Positions 45,852-54,817 of a stretch of DNA of 64,000 bases are shown here, piece by piece. Numbering within the stretch: position 1 is the stretch's first letter; the number at the start of each line of letters is the position of its first letter. The notes beneath the pieces are model-generated. The model was not told the origin of the DNA. It ran no database searches and worked only from the letters and a program-made list of their open reading frames with translations. Both the position numbers and the translations under genes were made by a program. This DNA comes from Brevundimonas sp. Root1279 (GTDB taxonomy: Bacteria > Pseudomonadota > Alphaproteobacteria > Caulobacterales > Caulobacteraceae), in the NCBI RefSeq assembly GCF_001425945.1, contig NZ_LMEB01000005.1, positions 62,001-126,000 on the forward strand, written 5' to 3'.

Positions 45852-46052
45852 TCAGTTAGGCGCTTCGGCGTGAGGCACGCCACCGAGGATGGCGAAGACT
45901 TCCTCGTTGAAGGCGCGCTCGGCGGCGGTCCAGCAGGCGAAGCTTTGGGGGGCGCGTCGCGGGCTCGCGATCACGTAGCTGGGCGCCGCCCCCTGCGGTT
46001 CAACCGTCAGGGTTACGCCCACCAGTTCGCGCTCGATCCAGGTCGTTCTCAT
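45852..46052 (-). CDS. Hypothetical 66-residue protein
   Basis: A short frame ('MRTTWIERELVGVTLTVEP...') with plausible codon bias, no signal and no membrane segment. Its start at 46052 has no clear ribosome site, so reality is uncertain. It is divergent from the large TonB receptor gene, sharing a 258-base interval that contains two palindromes. Not recognised. Confidence 0.45.
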   Translation of the reverse strand: MRTTWIERELVGVTLTVEPQGAAPSYVIASPRRAPQSFACWTAAERAFNEEVFAILGGVPHAEAPN

Positions 46053-46073
46053 GCCGCGGCAAACTGCCACGGT

Positions 46074-46215
46074 TACCCAAGATTGGGTAGAGGCAGAAAA
46101 ACGACGGTCTTTGGCGCAGAAGGCCGGTGCGCCGGGGCTGCCGCGGCTGTGTCGGCCTTCGGACACTGTGGCGGACGGGTGACAACTTGGTGTCATTTCG
46201 TTACCGCACCGTAAC
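46074..46215. promoter_or_regulatory. Two operator-like palindromes upstream of large TonB receptor gene
   Basis: TACCCAA-GA-TTGGGTA (46074-46089) is a perfect 7-base palindrome. GTTAC-N6-GTAAC (46200-46215) is a second perfect dyad. Both lie in the gene-free interval before the receptor gene and look like sites for dimeric regulators. The regulator is unknown. Confidence 0.5.
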
Positions 46216-46310
46216 AATAGTGGCTGACTGCGGAGATCTGGCTGCTATGCCTCTTGCACGTCGATTATCGGGGGGATCCGGGCATCGACGCTCAGTTTCA
46301 GGAGGAATGG

Positions 46311-49280
46311 ATGAACCACTACAGAACCAAGCAACGACTGCTTCGCTCGACCATGCTTGGCGGCGTGCTGACCGCGCTGGCGCTTTCCGCGACCAGCGTC
46401 GCCGCGCAGGACGCTCAGCCGCAGCCGCAGGCTGATTCGGTCGACGACATCGTCGTCACCGGCTCGCGCATCGCGCGTCAGAACTACGCTTCGACGAGCC
46501 CGATGGTCACCGTCGACAACGAAGACTTCCAGGCGACCGGCTCAGTCACGATCGACACCCTGATCAACGACCTCCCGCAGTTCGTTCCGTCGATCAACTC
46601 GACCTCGAACAACCCGTCGAACGGCGGCCAGGCCAACATCAACCTGCGCGGCCTCGGCACGCAGCGGACCCTGGTCCTGATGAACGGCCGCCGCGTGGTT
46701 CCGTCGAACTCGGACGGCACGGTCGACGTCAACATCATCCCGACCCCCCTGATCCGGAACGTCGAAGTCATCTCGGGCGGCGCCTCGGCCGCCTACGGCT
46801 CGGACGCCCTCGCCGGCGTCGCCAACTTCATCCTGGACGACAAGTTCGAAGGCGTTCAGTTCGACGCCCAGTACGGCGTCACCGACCGTGACGACGGCGC
46901 CACCGAGAGCTACTCGGTGACCCTCGGCGGCGAAGTCGCCGAAGGCCGCGGCAACGTGGTCCTGTCGCTGGGTCGTTCGACCCGCGAGCAGATCTACAAC
47001 GCGGCGCGCGACTTCTCGTCGATCTCGGGTCCGTCGGGCACCTCGCCGCTCGGCAGCACCGTGTTCGACTCGAACAACCTGCCGAACCTGGCCTTCGTCC
47101 GCGGCTACTTCGGCGACGCGACGCTGACCAACACCGGCGCCTTCGGCTTCAACAACGACGGTTCGGTCTTCAGCTACGTCCGCACGCTGAACTTCAACAG
47201 CCCGGGCGGCATCGACTATGACGGCTTCGCGCGTCCGGGTGTGGGCGACTACGTCTACAACACCGGCCCGCTGAACCTGCTGCAGCTCGGCCTGGATCGC
47301 TGGAACGCCTACGCCGGCGCCACCTACCGCATCAACGATGCGGCTGAAGTCTACGGCAGCCTGCTGTTCACCGAATACGAAGCGGCCAACGAACTCGCGG
47401 CCAGCCCGGCCGCCGGCAACGTCCCGGCCACCGGCTTCCGCGTTCCGGTCACCAACCCGTTCATCCCGGCGGACCTCGCGACCTTCCTCGCCGCCCGTCC
47501 GAACCCGACCGGTTCGTTCCTGCTGAACAAGCGCTTCAACGCGCTCGGCGGCCGTCGCGCCACCGAGAACTATAACGTCTATCAAGGCACCGTCGGCCTG
47601 CGGGGCGACCTCGTCGGCCTGCGCGACTGGACCTATGACATCTACGCCCAGTACGGCCGCAACCTGCGCACCACCGTGCAGACCGGCAACGTGTCGCGTT
47701 CGGCCGTCCAGCGTCTGCTCGACGCGCCCGACGGCGGCGCTTCGCTGTGCGCCGGCGGCTTCGATCCGTTCGGTGAAACCGAACTGTCGCCGGCCTGCCT
47801 GACCTACATCGGTCGGACGGCCCAGAACGTCACCGAGCAAGACCAGACCGTCGTCGAAGCCTCGCTGCAGGGCAGCCTGCTCGAGCTCCCGGCCGGCGAC
47901 CTGCGTTTCGCAGGCGGCATCCAGTACCGTGAAGACAACTTCGCCTTCCGTCCTGACGCTTCGCTGGCCCAGATCAACCCGGTCGTCGTCCGTCCGGACG
48001 GCGGTTCCACGGGCGGCTCGGAAATCGCCGGCTTCAACCCCAGCCAACCGCTGCGCGGCACGACCAACTCGCTCGAGTACTTCCTCGAACTGCTGGTCCC
48101 GGTCCTCTCGGACCTGCCGTTCATCCAGCAACTGGACCTGAACCTCGGCTACCGCGTCTCCGACTACACGACGGTCGGTTGGGTCGACGCCTACAAGGCT
48201 GACCTGGACTGGGAAGTCACGGATCAGCTGCGCTTCCGCGGCGGCGTCCAGCGCGCCGTTCGTGCTCCGTCGATCGGCGAGCTGTTCGCGCCTGTGAACA
48301 CCAGCTTCCCGAGCGTCGGCGCCGTGTCGGGCACCGGCCTGTCCGGCGACCCGTGCGACATCCGCTCCAGCTACCGCCTGGGCCCGAACGGCGCTCAGGT
48401 CCGCGCGCTCTGCCTGGCGCAGGGCATCTCGCCGGCGGCCATCGACACCTACGTGTTCACCAACAACCAGGTCCCGGGCATCACCGGCGGCAACCCGAAC
48501 CTGCAGGAGGAGACTTCCGACTCCTACACGATCGGCGCAGTCGTCACCTCGCCGTGGGAAAACCCCTGGCTGTCGGGCCTCTCGGCCTCGATCGACTACT
48601 ATGACATCACGATCGAGAACGTGATCGGCACCATCGGCGCCTCGGCTCAGCTGCAGGGCTGCTTCAACGCCCAGGGTCAGAACCCGACCTACGACGCGGC
48701 CAACGGCTACTGCTCGCTGTTCGATCGCGATCCGCTGTCGGGCAACGTGAACCAGGCGCGTGAAGTGAACGCTAACCTGGCCACGCTGAAGACCTCGGGT
48801 ATCGACGCCCAGTTCGACTGGACGCTGGACATCGAGGAGCTCGGCGGCCCGTCGTGGGGCATGCTGACCTTCAGCACCATCATCGGCTGGCTGGAAAACC
48901 GCGAGCGTCAAGACGCTCCGGGTGGTCCGTTCATCAACCGTACGGGCACCATCGACAGCGTCTTCGGCAACACCTTCCCGGAATGGAAGGGTCTGACCTC
49001 GGTCAACTGGAGCATGGATCGCTACGCTCTGGGCGCTCGCTGGCGTCACGTCGGCGCGCTGGACCAGTTCGGCACGTCGGTTGAGCTGGGTTCGGTCGAC
49101 TACTTCGACCTGAACGGCAGCATCGACATCACGGACAGCATCAGCCTCCGTGCGACGATCAACAACCTGACCGACGAAGAGCCGATCACCTACTCGCCGG
49201 GTGTGCAGGCCAACACCGACCCGTCGACCTACGACACCCTGGGTCGTCGTTACTCGATCGGCCTGACCGCGAAGTTCTAA
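46311..49280 (+). CDS. Large TonB-dependent receptor
   Basis: A 989-residue outer-membrane receptor. ATG 46311 was chosen over an upstream frame because AGGAGG precedes it and the signal peptide (SVAAQ) begins there. The plug starts 'DDIVVTGSRIARQNYASTSP' and contains 'NLRGLGTQRTLVLMNGRRVV' and 'SGGASAAYGSDALAGVANFIL', the hallmark of the 'GSRI' family common in Caulobacterales and Xanthomonadales. The barrel ends 'RRYSIGLTAKF'. Its codon use (frequent CGT, GGT, GCT) is clearly different from its neighbours, typical of very abundant proteins. It faces two oxygenase genes beyond a shared terminator. The ligand is unknown; peptides or oligosaccharides are the usual suggestions. Confidence 0.95.
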   Translation: MNHYRTKQRLLRSTMLGGVLTALALSATSVAAQDAQPQPQADSVDDIVVTGSRIARQNYASTSPMVTVDNEDFQATGSVTIDTLINDLPQFVPSINSTSNNPSNGGQANINLRGLGTQRTLVLMNGRRVVPSNSDGTVDVNIIPTPLIRNVEVISGGASAAYGSDALAGVANFILDDKFEGVQFDAQYGVTDRDDGATESYSVTLGGEVAEGRGNVVLSLGRSTREQIYNAARDFSSISGPSGTSPLGSTVFDSNNLPNLAFVRGYFGDATLTNTGAFGFNNDGSVFSYVRTLNFNSPGGIDYDGFARPGVGDYVYNTGPLNLLQLGLDRWNAYAGATYRINDAAEVYGSLLFTEYEAANELAASPAAGNVPATGFRVPVTNPFIPADLATFLAARPNPTGSFLLNKRFNALGGRRATENYNVYQGTVGLRGDLVGLRDWTYDIYAQYGRNLRTTVQTGNVSRSAVQRLLDAPDGGASLCAGGFDPFGETELSPACLTYIGRTAQNVTEQDQTVVEASLQGSLLELPAGDLRFAGGIQYREDNFAFRPDASLAQINPVVVRPDGGSTGGSEIAGFNPSQPLRGTTNSLEYFLELLVPVLSDLPFIQQLDLNLGYRVSDYTTVGWVDAYKADLDWEVTDQLRFRGGVQRAVRAPSIGELFAPVNTSFPSVGAVSGTGLSGDPCDIRSSYRLGPNGAQVRALCLAQGISPAAIDTYVFTNNQVPGITGGNPNLQEETSDSYTIGAVVTSPWENPWLSGLSASIDYYDITIENVIGTIGASAQLQGCFNAQGQNPTYDAANGYCSLFDRDPLSGNVNQAREVNANLATLKTSGIDAQFDWTLDIEELGGPSWGMLTFSTIIGWLENRERQDAPGGPFINRTGTIDSVFGNTFPEWKGLTSVNWSMDRYALGARWRHVGALDQFGTSVELGSVDYFDLNGSIDITDSISLRATINNLTDEEPITYSPGVQANTDPSTYDTLGRRYSIGLTAKF

Positions 49281-49302
49281 CCAGAGCTTCCGATCAAATG
49301 AG

Positions 49303-49332
49303 AACGGCGGGGCCCAGGCCCCGCCGTTTTTC
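49303..49332 (+). terminator. Intrinsic terminator after large TonB receptor gene
   Basis: The stem AACGGCGGGGCC (49303-49314) and GGCCCCGCCGTT (49317-49328) is followed by TTT and a T-rich tail. It lies between converging genes and could act in both directions. Confidence 0.92.
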
Positions 49333-49344
49333 TTTGCGTCGAAC

Positions 49345-50076
49345 CTAGCGTCCGGTGCGGATCCAGCCGGTGATCGAGGTGCGCGGCGCCGTGGCGAAGG
49401 CCGCGACCTGGGTGACCAGGTGCGTCTGCGGCACGCGGAACAGGTTGAGCGCGTTGAAGGCCGGGGTGTAGGCCTCCGCCAGGTGGCCGTCGGCGTCCAC
49501 GAACCCCAGCAGACCGCCCCACGACGAGCGCCATGCTGGCGTCAGGTTGAGGACATAGGCCAGCCGCCGACCGGCCCCGGGCTTCTCGTCATCGTGTTCA
49601 TTCAGATAGTGGCCGGCGCGGTAGCGCGTGCCCTGGGCGTCGACATAGGCCAGGTCGGGGTCGCCGGAGAGGTCGCGGGCGAACGACAGGAAGGCCTCGC
49701 TGTTCAGCCAGCCGTAGAGCGCGACGAGGGCCGGCGGCAGGGATGCGTCCTGCTCGACCAGATCGCTGATCCTCAGGCTCTCGAACATGTAGTGGAAGCC
49801 GCCGCGCGCCTCTCCGTGGGCGGAGGCCATCAGCGCGCCGCGGGCTTCGTCGTCGGCGGCGGCGAAGGCCTCGAGGGGGATGTCGATCGTCGACGGCCCG
49901 CCCACCGTCGATACGGTCCAGCCCTCGGCCGCATCGAGGGCCTGGGCGAGCGCTTCCGCGCCCGGCGGCCGGAGAAAGTCAGGTAGATGGAGGCGGCCGA
50001 ACTGTTTGAAGATCGGCGCGATCCGGCGCGCCTCCAGCGACGGGTCGATGGCGAAGGCCGGAGGAGCTTGGGTCAT
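49345..50076 (-). CDS. Prolyl-4-hydroxylase-like Fe(II)/2OG oxygenase
   Basis: A 243-residue oxygenase. The iron ligands are H161 and D163 in 'HYLNEHDDE' and H219 in 'VPQTHLV'; the 2-oxoglutarate Arg is near 232 in 'APRTSITGW'. 'RRLAYVLNLTPAW' is the strand typical of the P4Hc family. The family hydroxylates Pro or other residues in proteins or free amino acids. It follows the TPR-oxygenase gene by four bases, so the two are an operon, and it converges on the large TonB receptor gene, an arrangement that recurs in related bacteria to my knowledge. The exact substrate is unknown. Confidence 0.9.
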   Translation of the reverse strand: MTQAPPAFAIDPSLEARRIAPIFKQFGRLHLPDFLRPPGAEALAQALDAAEGWTVSTVGGPSTIDIPLEAFAAADDEARGALMASAHGEARGGFHYMFESLRISDLVEQDASLPPALVALYGWLNSEAFLSFARDLSGDPDLAYVDAQGTRYRAGHYLNEHDDEKPGAGRRLAYVLNLTPAWRSSWGGLLGFVDADGHLAEAYTPAFNALNLFRVPQTHLVTQVAAFATAPRTSITGWIRTGR

Positions 50077-50080
50077 GCGC

Positions 50081-51562
50081 TTATGCAGGCTGGAGGTCGA
50101 AGGCCACGGTCAGGCGTTCGCCGGAACCGCTGAACGGCTCGGTGCCGTGCCACAGATAGGAGGGAAACAGCACCAGGGTCCCCGGTTCGGGACGGACCCA
50201 ATGCTGGGCGGGCAGGGCGAAGGCGGCGCCGATCCGGGCGGCGCCGAAGCGCAGCCAGCCCTCGTGCCCGCCGGCCTCCACGGTCGGGGGCGTCTCGATA
50301 TAGGCCGCCGACGACACCCAGGCGCGCGGGTGCACGTGGTCGGTATGCAGCCCCCCGGCCTTCAGCTTCACCGACCAGGCGCCGGACATGCTCCAGCCGC
50401 CGGCGGTCGGCGCGAGTCCGCCCGGACGCACGTCGGCGATATAGGCGTCGATGGGCGCGCGCAGCGCCTCGAACAGGCGGTCGATGTCGGGATCGCCGGC
50501 CGCCCGCGGGTCGATCATCGACTGGGCGCCATGCTGGATGGACTGCTGGAACGGGTGGCTGCGGAAGGGGTGGAGACGGCGCAGCGCGGCGGCGGTGCGC
50601 GCCAGCCAGGCGCCCCGGTCCGCCGCGTCGTCTTCGGCGAGCCGATAGGTCCGCACCAGCCGTGCATAGTCCTCTGTCGTCAAGGCGCGGGGATCGTCGA
50701 CCAGCCGCCAGGCGGTCAGCAGGAGGGCGCGGGCGTGCTGGTCGCCGGGGTCTCGCCGCAGGTGATCCTCGAGGCCCGCCGTCGCCAGCTCCGCGCGTCC
50801 GGCGGCGATTAGGGCGGTCAGGACGGCCAGCCGCGCCCGTTGATCATGCGGCGCCTGCGCCTGGGCGCGTTGGGCGTGCTGCAGGGCCAGTCGCGGGTCG
50901 AGGCCTGAGGCGGCGGCCGCGGCGGCAAGGGCCGCCTCGACTGAGCCGCGCTCCACCCACGCCGCAAGGCTCTGCAGCGCCGCGCCGTCGCCCGCGGTGT
51001 CCCGCAGGATGGTGGCGTACAGCAGCGCCGCATCCTCCCGAACGCCGGCGAGAGCGGCCAGCGGCGCGACGGCCTGGGTCATGCGGGTTAAGTCGCCGTC
51101 CTGCATCCACAGCAGCTGGGCCAGGTCGCGGTAGGCGGGGAGAAAGTCGGGGCGCTGCGCCAGCGCCTGGCGAAACGCGTCTTCGGCCTGGGCGAGCTTG
51201 CCCTGGCTGGTTCGCGCCCGCCCCAGCACCAGCCACGTCTCCGGCGCCGCGCCACCCTTGGTCAGGGCGCGTTCGGCCGCCTGTTCGCTATCGCCAGCGC
51301 GACCACAGTCCCCCAGCGCCGCCGCGAGGTTGTGTTCGGCCACCGCGCTGGTCGGCCGTCGCCGCGTCAGGGTCTCGAGCAGGGGCAGGGCTTCGGCGTG
51401 CCGGCCCTGGGCGCGCAGGACGCCCGACAGAAGGCGCAGGGCGTCATCCGGGGCCGTGGGGTCGCCGCCGGCGTCGGCCAGCAGCCGGGCGGCGAGCGCC
51501 AGGTCGCCGCCGTCCTGCGCCGAGCGCGCGCGGACGAGGGTGCTGGTCCAGTCCCGGCTCAT
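50081..51562 (-). CDS. TPR protein with C-terminal Fe(II)/2OG oxygenase domain
   Basis: A 493-residue cytosolic protein. The N-terminal two thirds (about 10-290) consists of TPR helices ('LRAQGRHAEALPLLETLTRR', 'SQGKLAQAEDAFRQALAQRP'). The C-terminal domain (about 375-493) is a putative 2OG-Fe(II) oxygenase with the metal motif in 'GGLHTDHVHPRAW' and the distal His and Arg in 'SYLWHGTEPF' and 'ERLTVAF'. ATG 51562 was chosen because an upstream frame would run through the tRNA-Gly gene. Likely a protein-recognising oxygenase whose TPR part selects the target. Operon with the P4H-like gene. Confidence 0.9.
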   Translation of the reverse strand: MSRDWTSTLVRARSAQDGGDLALAARLLADAGGDPTAPDDALRLLSGVLRAQGRHAEALPLLETLTRRRPTSAVAEHNLAAALGDCGRAGDSEQAAERALTKGGAAPETWLVLGRARTSQGKLAQAEDAFRQALAQRPDFLPAYRDLAQLLWMQDGDLTRMTQAVAPLAALAGVREDAALLYATILRDTAGDGAALQSLAAWVERGSVEAALAAAAAASGLDPRLALQHAQRAQAQAPHDQRARLAVLTALIAAGRAELATAGLEDHLRRDPGDQHARALLLTAWRLVDDPRALTTEDYARLVRTYRLAEDDAADRGAWLARTAAALRRLHPFRSHPFQQSIQHGAQSMIDPRAAGDPDIDRLFEALRAPIDAYIADVRPGGLAPTAGGWSMSGAWSVKLKAGGLHTDHVHPRAWVSSAAYIETPPTVEAGGHEGWLRFGAARIGAAFALPAQHWVRPEPGTLVLFPSYLWHGTEPFSGSGERLTVAFDLQPA

Positions 51563-51591
51563 ACTCGCTGCTCCCGCCCCGTCAGAAGGAT

Positions 51592-51666
51592 TGGAGCGGC
51601 CGGCGGGAATCGAACCCGCGACATTCAGCTTGGGAAGCTGACGTTCTACCTCTGAACTACGGCCGC
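51592..51666 (-). tRNA. tRNA-Gly (anticodon CCC)
   Basis: On the minus strand the acceptor GCGGCCG (51666-51660) pairs with 51602-51596. The anticodon loop TTCCCAA within the stem TCAGC/GCTGA gives CCC. The T-loop GTTCGATTC is present and CCA is encoded at 51594-51592. Confidence 0.95.
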
Positions 51667-51711
51667 ATGCCGGACGCGCCGGGCGGAGGCGGACCATAAC
51701 CGGGCGCGGGC

Positions 51712-51744
51712 AAAAGAAAAGGGCCCGGCGCAGCGGCCGGGCCC
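51712..51744 (-). terminator. Intrinsic terminator of TraB/GumN gene (leftward)
   Basis: On the minus strand GGGCCCGGC pairs with GCCGGGCCC (51744-51721) and is followed by TTTTCTTTT. It lies just beyond the stop of the TraB/GumN gene. Confidence 0.9.
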
Positions 51745-51763
51745 TCGTTGTGCAGGCGGCGGG

Positions 51764-52747
51764 TCAGTTCGCTTCGCTGACCGTCACGCCGCGGCGCGCC
51801 AGGATCGACTGGACGCTGTCGTCGCCCGCCAGGTGGGCGGCGCCGACGGCGATGAAGGCGGTGCCCGAGCCGTCCAGCAGGGTCTGGATCTGGTCGGCCC
51901 AGTTGGTGTTCCGCCTGACCAGCAGGGCCTCATAGACGGCGGCGTTGCCCTCCTGCATCGGCTTCACGCCGAGGCGTTCGATGGACGCCACGTCGCCGGC
52001 GGCCCAGGCCGCGACCAGGGCGTCGAGGTCGGTGGTGGCGGTGTCGAACTCCTTCAGGGTCTCGCGCAGGAAGTCGAGCTGGTCGGCCTCCGGGAAGCCG
52101 GCCAGGATGCGGACCTGCTCGTCGATGGTCTCGAAGCCGGTGACCTCCTTGCCGGCGGCCTTGGCGCGGGCGGAGAGGATCAACTCGACGCCCGAGGTCG
52201 GGTCATAGCCGGCCTTGGCCAGGGGGGCGACCGACAGGGTCAGGGCGGCCAGCCAGGGGCGCATCGGATCGAAATTGGCGCCGCTGGCGCCGAGCATCTG
52301 GGCGGCGGCGTCGAGCTTGGCCCGCTCCTCCGCGTTCAGCAGGCTCGAGAGCGGGCGGTCGGGGGACAGGCCGTGCTGCTGGATGACCGGCATGAAGGCG
52401 GCCTGGTCGTCGGGGTTGGAGATCTCGAGGATCAGCTTGTCGGCGCTGTCAAAGGCGGCGTCGACGCGCTGCGAGCCCCAGGCCGTGGTCGGGCGCAGGA
52501 CATGGACGGTGCCGAACAGGTAGAGGGTCGAGTCCGCGTCCCGGATGACCCACAGGGCCGGGCCGGAGCCGTCGGCCTGGGGGACGGCGCGGGGCGCGGC
52601 GACGGCGGCGGGGGCGGCGACGGCTGCCTGGGCGAAGGCGTCGACCGGGGTGGCGACGGCGGCGACGAGGCCGAGGCCCAGCACCATGCCTGCGGCAAGA
52701 CGGCCGGCGGCGGCGGCGGTGGACGTGAGGCGGCGACGGAGGGTCAT
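51764..52747 (-). CDS. TraB/GumN-family secreted protein
   Basis: A 327-residue protein with a long signal peptide (residues 1-40). The erythromycin-esterase-like/TraB fold has the paired motif 'LYLFGTVHVLRP' near residue 75 and 'AFIAVGAAHLAGDDSV' near the C-terminus, and the central 'GFETIDEQVRILAGFPEADQ' is diagnostic. Members (Tiki/PrgY relatives) are proposed metal-dependent proteases; the bacterial substrate is unknown. It has its own terminator downstream. The Xre/membrane pair is immediately upstream on the same strand, 32 bases away. Confidence 0.92.
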   Translation of the reverse strand: MTLRRRLTSTAAAAGRLAAGMVLGLGLVAAVATPVDAFAQAAVAAPAAVAAPRAVPQADGSGPALWVIRDADSTLYLFGTVHVLRPTTAWGSQRVDAAFDSADKLILEISNPDDQAAFMPVIQQHGLSPDRPLSSLLNAEERAKLDAAAQMLGASGANFDPMRPWLAALTLSVAPLAKAGYDPTSGVELILSARAKAAGKEVTGFETIDEQVRILAGFPEADQLDFLRETLKEFDTATTDLDALVAAWAAGDVASIERLGVKPMQEGNAAVYEALLVRRNTNWADQIQTLLDGSGTAFIAVGAAHLAGDDSVQSILARRGVTVSEAN

Positions 52748-52779
52748 GGGAGATCCTTGGGCTGGAAATGCGGCCGACG

Positions 52780-52971
52780 TCAGTCGTCGGAGAAGATCGA
52801 TTCGATGGGCTGTTCGAAGACGCGGGCGATCTTGAAGGCCAGGGGCAGGGAGGGGTCGTAGCGACCGGTCTCCAGGGCGTTGACGGTCTGGCGGGACACG
52901 CCGAGGCGGTCGGCGAGCTCGGCCTGGCTCCAGTTGCGCTCGGCGCGGAGCACCTTGAGGCGGTTGTTCAT
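52780..52971 (-). CDS. Xre-family small HTH regulator
   Basis: A 63-residue protein that is a bare Cro/CI-type helix-turn-helix: 'NNRLKVLRAERNWSQAELADRLGVSRQTVNALETGRYDPS' in outline, with 'PIESIFSDD' at the end. It resembles the short regulators that always accompany a DUF2178-type membrane protein gene. It follows that gene by ten bases. Autoregulation is likely, since such pairs commonly repress themselves. Confidence 0.93.
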   Translation of the reverse strand: MNNRLKVLRAERNWSQAELADRLGVSRQTVNALETGRYDPSLPLAFKIARVFEQPIESIFSDD

Positions 52972-52981
52972 GGGGCGGGCC

Positions 52982-53443
52982 TTACCGACGCTTCCACCAC
53001 CACCACGCCCAGGCGATCAGGTAGCCGATGAGCATGAGGGTGAGCATGGCGAAGGCGCCGGTGGCCAGGTAGGCGGCGGGATCGGTCCGCTCGGAGAAGA
53101 GGCTGGGCAGCTTCAGGGTCTCGGCCTGGGGCAGGGTGGCCATGATCAACAGGACGCCGCCGACGGCCAGGCCCGCCGTGCCGCCCCAGTACCAGGCCGA
53201 CTTGTGGGCCTCCTGGGCCGCCTCGTCGATGGTGCGCATCCAGGCGATGCCGCTGACCAGGGAGCCGGTCATGACCAGGATGGCGAAGATGGTGATGACC
53301 CAAACGGCGCTGGATTCGAAGGTGATGGCATCATTGTGGGCCGACATGAAGCCGATCACCACGCCGGCGAGGAACAAGCCGCCGATCAGGGCGACGAGGC
53401 CGACGGCGGACCAGAGGAAGACGGACTTGAGGCCCTTGGCCAT
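52982..53443 (-). CDS. DUF2178-like four-helix membrane protein
   Basis: A 153-residue protein with four membrane helices (about 9-33, 42-66, 84-104 and 124-149) and a cytosolic loop 'RTIDEAAQEAHKSAWYWGG' between helices 2 and 3. It has the size and plan of membrane proteins paired with an Xre regulator. Function is not established for the family. It is the first gene of the pair. Confidence 0.82.
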   Translation of the reverse strand: MAKGLKSVFLWSAVGLVALIGGLFLAGVVIGFMSAHNDAITFESSAVWVITIFAILVMTGSLVSGIAWMRTIDEAAQEAHKSAWYWGGTAGLAVGGVLLIMATLPQAETLKLPSLFSERTDPAAYLATGAFAMLTLMLIGYLIAWAWWWWKRR

Positions 53444-53535
53444 GGCGGGACGCCCTATTGCAGTGACAAGGACGTTTTACATATGGCGCGGACGGCGTGT
53501 CAAGGGTGCTTGTCAAAGCGGCAAGAAAGCTTGCC

Positions 53536-54771
53536 TTAGCCGCCCTCGGCGATGCGGAGCTTGGGGGCTTCGGTCAGTTCGGGCCGGCTGAGGGCGCGCG
53601 GCGACTGCTCGATCGGTGTCAGTTCGGGCAGCTCCTTGCCCTCGTGGTCGACCTGCAGGTCTTCGAAGCGGCGGGCCGAGACCATGACCTGGCTCTCCAG
53701 CGAGCCGACGAACTGGTTGTATTTGCCGACGGCGGTGTCGAGGGCCCTGCCGACGCCGGCGGCGTGGGCGCCCATGACGGACAGGCGCTTGTAGAGCTCC
53801 TTGCCGAGCTTCGCGACCTCCTCGGCGTTGCGCGCCTGCTCCTCGGCGCGCCAGCCGTAGGCGACGGCCTTGCAAAGGGCGAACAGGGTGGTCGGCGTGA
53901 CGATGACCACGCGCGAGGTCATGGCGTCGGTCATCAGTTCCGGCTCGTGGTCGAGGGCGGCGGCCAGGAAGGCGTCGCTGGGCACGAACATGGCCACGAA
54001 GTCCGGGCTGGGCTTGAACTGCTCCTGATAGGCCTTCGAGGCCAGCTGGCGCATGTGGTTCTTCATGCTGGCGGCGGTGCGCAGCGAGGCTGCGCGGGCC
54101 CGCGCCTCGTCGTCGCCCTCGCCTTCGTCGGAGAAGGCCAGCGGCACCTTGGCGTCGATGACGAACTGGCCGCCCCCCGCCATGCGCACGAGGAAGTCCG
54201 GCCGTTGCCGGCGACCTTCATCGTCCGAGGCCGAGGTCTGTTCGACGAAGTCGAAGCGGCCGGCCATGCCGGCGGCCTCGAGCACATTGCGGCAGGTCTG
54301 CTCGCCCCAGCGGCCGCGGCGGCCGGTGTTGCCGCGCAGGGCCTCGGTCAGCTTGCGGGCCTCGTCGCGGGTCGCGGCCGAGGCGGTCATCAGCAGCTGC
54401 AGCTGCTCCTTGAGGCCGCCGGTCTCTTCGGCGCGGTTCTTCTCCAGGGCCGCGACGTGTTCTTGGAATTTGGCCAGGGTCTCGGCGACCGGCTTGAGCT
54501 GGGCCTCCATGCGCTCGCGCGCGACCCGGTCCTGGGCCTGGAAGGTCTCGGTCGCCCGCGTCACCATCTGATCGGCGACGGCCTGGGCGGACTGCGCCGC
54601 CTGGGCCTTGAGGAGGTCGGTCATGGTGACCCGGCTCTCTTCGACGAGTTCGATGCGATCCTCGGCCGCGACGAGCTCGGCGCGTGCGCGCTGCCAGCCC
54701 ATGAAGGCCCACAGGAAGCCGCCCAGCAGCAGGGCGGAAAGGACGGCGAGGACGGCGACCAGAACGTTCAT
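53536..54771 (-). CDS. rmuC: DNA recombination protein RmuC
   Basis: A 411-residue protein with one N-terminal membrane helix (about 3-23) and a long coiled-coil stretch (30-150). A restriction-endonuclease-like core contains 'GRRGRWGEQTCRNVLEAAGM', 'RPDFLVRMAGGGQFVIDAKV' (a PD-(D/E)xK type D...DAK signature) and 'FVAMFVPSDAFLAAAL'. RmuC limits recombination at inverted repeats and is thought to be a nuclease. ATG 54771 was chosen because the upstream part of the frame is repetitive non-coding DNA. The GANTC-rich repeat array lies 47 bases upstream. Confidence 0.92.
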   Translation of the reverse strand: MNVLVAVLAVLSALLLGGFLWAFMGWQRARAELVAAEDRIELVEESRVTMTDLLKAQAAQSAQAVADQMVTRATETFQAQDRVARERMEAQLKPVAETLAKFQEHVAALEKNRAEETGGLKEQLQLLMTASAATRDEARKLTEALRGNTGRRGRWGEQTCRNVLEAAGMAGRFDFVEQTSASDDEGRRQRPDFLVRMAGGGQFVIDAKVPLAFSDEGEGDDEARARAASLRTAASMKNHMRQLASKAYQEQFKPSPDFVAMFVPSDAFLAAALDHEPELMTDAMTSRVVIVTPTTLFALCKAVAYGWRAEEQARNAEEVAKLGKELYKRLSVMGAHAAGVGRALDTAVGKYNQFVGSLESQVMVSARRFEDLQVDHEGKELPELTPIEQSPRALSRPELTEAPKLRIAEGG

Positions 54772-54817
54772 GCTCCGTTCCTTAGCGAGAGTCGCCGGCC
54801 GCGGCGAGCGGGGCGCG

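Noticed and set aside
50081..51697. Longer start for the TPR-oxygenase gene
   Set aside because: The extra codons would be read through the tRNA-Gly gene on the same strand; ATG 51562 is the sensible start.
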